The translations under genes and the position numbers were made by a program. Shown here one piece after another: positions 61,117 through 64,000 of a DNA stretch of 64,000 nt (within the stretch, counting starts at the first letter, position 1; each line of letters opens with the position of its first letter). This stretch comes from Oscheius tipulae (lineage: Eukaryota > Nematoda > Chromadorea > Rhabditida > Rhabditidae), in NCBI GenBank assembly GCA_037178975.1, contig JASJZH010000005.1:5766001-5830000 (forward strand). Direction: 5' to 3'. The notes under the pieces are model-generated. The model did no database searches and had not been told where the DNA came from. It worked only from the letters and a program-made list of their open reading frames with translations.

Positions 61117-62931
61117 ATGGAACAGAGGACGGTGAGTTTCTATGAGTCACTTTGGTAGAGCGTGATATTTTTAGGAGTACGCTAAGGAACATGAGGAGAA
61201 GCACAGAAGAAAGATTATTCTGCCAAATGTGATTCCATGGGAGTATGGATCGAACAAGTACGCCAGTCAGAGAGGCAGTGCTGCTTTCGGAACCAACAGA
61301 AATGCAAGTGAGTTGTTTTTCTTATGGTTCCTGTTCGTGAATCTATTTCTCTCATTGTCGCATAGTCTGTCAAAGTTTTATGTCTTTGTTCCTGTCTGAC
61401 TGTTCATGATGCTTCGCTCCTCATCGTTACTGTCTTTCTCTGGAACTGAATACTCTTACTCAGACTGATGATTAGCAGTCGAGCCTTCCAAATATTCTAC
61501 CTTTGTGGTCTTGAGACAACGTTCTTTTCAGCTCTGAGCATCTCCTCGTCGAAACAGCTCTCCGAGAGCAATGATGGCGTCGTCCCCCAGATCACCGCTC
61601 TTCCTTTCCACAAGAAAGTTGCCTCCCAAGCTGGTTCCTCCTCTTTCGGTAACTTCCGCGAGCAAGTTACTCGCGTAACCGACACTGATGGAGACGAGAA
61701 GATCATCATCAATAAGATTGTGAACGACAAAATGACAGAAACCATCCTCAAGAGATGGGACAAGCCGAACAAGGGCGCCAAGAACTCCGACATCGGTCAG
61801 TTTATCACTCACATCGCAATTATAGCTCTTTAGGAAAGAGACGAGACGCAGTCACAGAAGCTGTTGGTGGTCGAAGGTTCACTAAGGAGGAACAGATCAG
61901 TAGTCGAGCAGCTATCCCAAAGCTGAACGATCCGAGGCAGACTGCGGCAGCTTTGGAGCCTCGCGTACCGGTATCTGTGTAAATTTTAACCAAAACCAAC
62001 AAATTCAGTGCTTCCAAGGCTACTGTCCTCGACAGGCCACGACCAATATCCAGGGGACCGAGGATCTGAGTCAGCTCGAGAGAAATCGCTATATGGCTTG
62101 GATTGGTGGTCAAGTTACTCTTCAATCACAGTCTCAGACCGGTGGTTTCAATAAACCACGAGACGTCGTCTCCATGTCCTACTACGACAAGTTGATGACC
62201 GACAGACAGATGGATCCAAAGGTACTGGCACTCTTTATACAGTATTATGGTATCTCTAGTCGGAAAAAACTATCTAATATTTTCTGAAAATGAACTATGA
62301 CCCGCTGCTGGTGGTGTGAAGACTCCTCTCGGCTATAGACTGAACGATTCGCCGCAACCACAGGTCCCTTTGATGTTCGGGTTGCGAAAGACGAATTCGC
62401 TGCTCAGTTTGTGGGTCACGTAGTCCATTTCTGTGCCAAGCAGACTCAGCTGCGCCTTCGTGTCGATCCAAATTCGTACTGGAAACGGAAAATTAGAAAA
62501 TGAACAAGATTTCGGCTGCGTAGTCAAAATTAAAGCTCTCAGCGTAATAAGAAAAAAAAACTAACCACTGTCCTGGACGACCTCCTCGTCAAATTTTGCC
62601 TTGTCCACCGCGTAGTCGAGAGTATATGTCAGTCCGTTGCATCCTTTTTGTCTCACTCCGATTTTCAACGCCTTCGCCTCCGGTTGTTGTTGGAGTAAAA
62701 AACGAACACGGTCGACAGCTTCCGGTGTGAGTGTCAACGCTGCGCGAGACGGCTTCAGTCGAGCTGCTCCTTTGACGACGCGTGCAGTTGCTCCTACGAG
62801 CTTTGACATCAAGCAATCAGCTGAAATTTCAGGTTATTCGCAAGCGATTAGAAGAGGAAAAGAGGAAGCAGGAGAAGATTGAGGCTGCCGGGGAAGAAGA
62901 GGGAGAAGAAGCCAGTGAAAGTGATGAATAA
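61117..62931 (+). CDS. Calponin-like-repeat (CLIK) protein
   Basis: Six exons (61117-61131, 61175-61307, 61532-61795, 61834-61970, 62009-62221, 62833-62931) give 286 residues in a consistent frame. Three calponin-like repeats are visible: IPWEYGSNKYASQRGSAAFG, a second around HKKVASQAGSSSFGNFR, and a third around QVTLQSQSQTGGFNKPRDV. The tail is a charged helix (RKRLEEEKRKQEKIEA) ending in acidic residues. No calponin-homology domain is present, as in nematode UNC-87/CLIK proteins, which bind and stabilise actin filaments in muscle. The last intron (62222-62832) contains all of ISCA1 on the opposite strand. A shorter ending using an acceptor at about 62259 (adding five residues) is possible. 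Confidence 0.8.
62333..62809 (-). CDS. ISCA1: Iron-sulfur cluster assembly protein ISCA1
   Basis: Two exons give an A-type Fe-S carrier. A basic mitochondrial presequence (MSKLVGATARVVKGAARLK) is followed by LTPEAVDRVRFLLQQ, ALKIGVRQKGCNGLTYTLDY, then after the intron VRIWIDTKAQLSLLGTEMDY and FRNPNIKGTCGCGESF. The three cluster-binding cysteines (KGCNG and GTCGCG) are all present. It acts late in mitochondrial 4Fe-4S assembly with ISCA2 and IBA57. Its start is only 24 bp from the last exon of the CLIK gene, which runs the other way, so its promoter must overlap that exon. Confidence 0.96.
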
Positions 62932-62932
62932 A
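62927..62932 (+). terminator. Poly(A) signal overlapping the CLIK stop codon
   Basis: GATGAATAAAG: the AATAAA includes the TAA stop at 62929-62931. The 3' UTR would be very short if this signal is used. Confidence 0.5.
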
Positions 62933-63658
62933 GTGTGTTAGACAGAAGTATGCGGTGTCTCAGGGGCCTTTAGTTGTAAATCGGTAATACTCTATATCTG
63001 CTAAAGAAACGGAACAACACCGACAAGTTTTTGCATCCCAGATTCAAAAAAGCTTGACAATTTGCCATGGAATTTCCCGCTAACCTCTTCTATTCGCATT
63101 TTTTTTCCGGTTATTTTCTCACATGTGAATAAGTAGCGTCTCACTGTCAAAGGGACAAAGCAACGATTGAATGAGATATTCACGACTGATATATCGTGTT
63201 TCTTTCACGAATTAGATTCCTGAAAAAAACTTTATTTTGCGTAGCAAAACAAGAAGACCATTCCAAGAACAGAACTGTATAAAACCACACTAGAGAATAA
63301 AACGACAACTAATCAATACGGAAATAGAATTAAAGCTAAAACATTGGGGGGTGTCTAAATAATCTCAATAACCTGTATGTAAAGGGGAGTGTAGAAAGAG
63401 ATGGAGTAAAACGGACTAGGTAGTGTTTTTGAAGGAATGAATCCCTAAAGAAGCGAACAAAAACAATGGTAAAACATAATATATTAGAAACTTTAGATCT
63501 TACAGAGGACAAAATACAATATGGGCTCAAAACTGGAGTTTACCGGAGGGCTAAGAATGAGCGGAAAGAAATCACAGCCGGTTGGATATTATGTGTGGGT
63601 GAGCGAGAAGAAAAAGCTCTCCTAGAACCTGGGAATAGGAATTTTTGAGCAGGAATGT
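62932..63658. other. 3' interval between CLIK and the dsRBD-like gene
   Basis: Converging 3' ends, about 730 bp. TTTATT at about 63230-63235 (AATAAA on the minus strand) might end the dsRBD-like transcript. No gene is recognised. Confidence 0.4.
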
Positions 63659-64000
63659 TTAGGTACTCTGCGACACGGGGCTTGCCTGAAAAGAGTTGAA
63701 TCTGAAAAAGATGAAATGAAAAACTCACAGTTGAATCGTTGATATGCGAGAGACTGACTATGGCGTTGTAGGCGGCGTCATTGGCTGCCAAATCCGCTGT
63801 CGAGCCACAGCCATGACAGACGAGCGGCTTCTCCAGGCCGAGAGAGACCAGGGCGAAATAGGTCTGGTCATTGCCGTCCGGGGACTGAAAATGGAATAAT
63901 TGACTTTTTTTTTGCATGTGAATTACGTGTTCTACTGACAAAATTCAATACAAACCTTGGGAAAGTTGGTGAACTGGACGCTAAACTTGTACCGTTCCGA
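63659..64000 (-). CDS. 3' end of a possible dsRNA-binding-domain protein (partial)
   Basis: The minus-strand exons read YKFSVQFTNFPK, then SPDGNDQTYFALVSLGLEK, CHGCGSTADLAAND and AAYNAIVSLSHINDST. The alternation of strands followed by an A-A-x-x-A-A-x-x-A helix resembles a double-stranded-RNA-binding domain (beta strands, then the AKNxAA helix), though the usual GxGxSKKxAK basic loop reads HGCGSTADLAAND. A 43 bp intron then gives a short tail ending SQST (stop 63659-63661). The 5' part lies beyond the window, so identity is unresolved. Confidence 0.5.

Overview
The window looks like compact animal nuclear DNA, most likely from a nematode. Genes are split by very short GT-AG introns (mostly 37-45 bp, usually ending TTTTCAG). 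The first gene encodes a frequenin/NCS-1 protein that, from memory, closely matches the Caenorhabditis protein. Several other products also fit nematode families: a MSP-domain tail-anchored protein, a diverged paired-domain (Pax) gene, a receptor-L-domain membrane protein, an insulin-receptor-substrate homologue, a divergent ionotropic-receptor-like channel and a PF03407-type glycosyltransferase. An exportin-5 gene, which C. elegans lacks, argues against a close relative of Caenorhabditis. I cannot fix the clade from sequence alone.

Layout. The left 25 kb is gene-dense: NCS-1 (+), CHID1-like GH18 protein (-), AP-3 mu (-), mitoribosomal mS40/MRPS18B (+) followed 173 bp later by NDUFA2 (+), then a minus-strand series of EXT1-like exostosin, exportin-5 and LGN/AGS3-type GPSM, then a MSP-domain protein (-) and a paired-domain gene (-). 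From 25 to 39 kb I see no confident gene, only a possible broken receptor-L-domain gene near 31 kb, a weak NTR/TIMP-like ORF at 32.2 kb and copies of a short dispersed repeat. At 39-46 kb an ionotropic-receptor-like channel (+) and an IRS homologue (-) meet tail to tail. Another gene-poor stretch (46-52 kb) precedes the most unusual locus: two head-to-head paralogues (52.2-53.8 kb) of secreted proteins resembling the plant self-incompatibility protein S1 (SPH) family. A type II membrane glycosyltransferase (-) follows. After a 3.4 kb gap come a calponin-like-repeat (CLIK) muscle-type protein (+) whose last intron appears to contain the whole ISCA1 gene on the opposite strand, and the 3' end of a possible dsRNA-binding-protein gene (-) that runs off the right edge.

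Functionally the neighbourhood is mostly housekeeping: mitochondrial function (mS40, NDUFA2, ISCA1), trafficking and export (AP-3 mu, exportin-5), heparan-sulphate synthesis, spindle/G-protein signalling and insulin signalling. The SPH-like pair is the least expected content. Exon models were made by eye from reading frame, splice consensus and remembered family sequences. No database search was possible. I found no tRNA, rRNA, CRISPR array or intact transposon.
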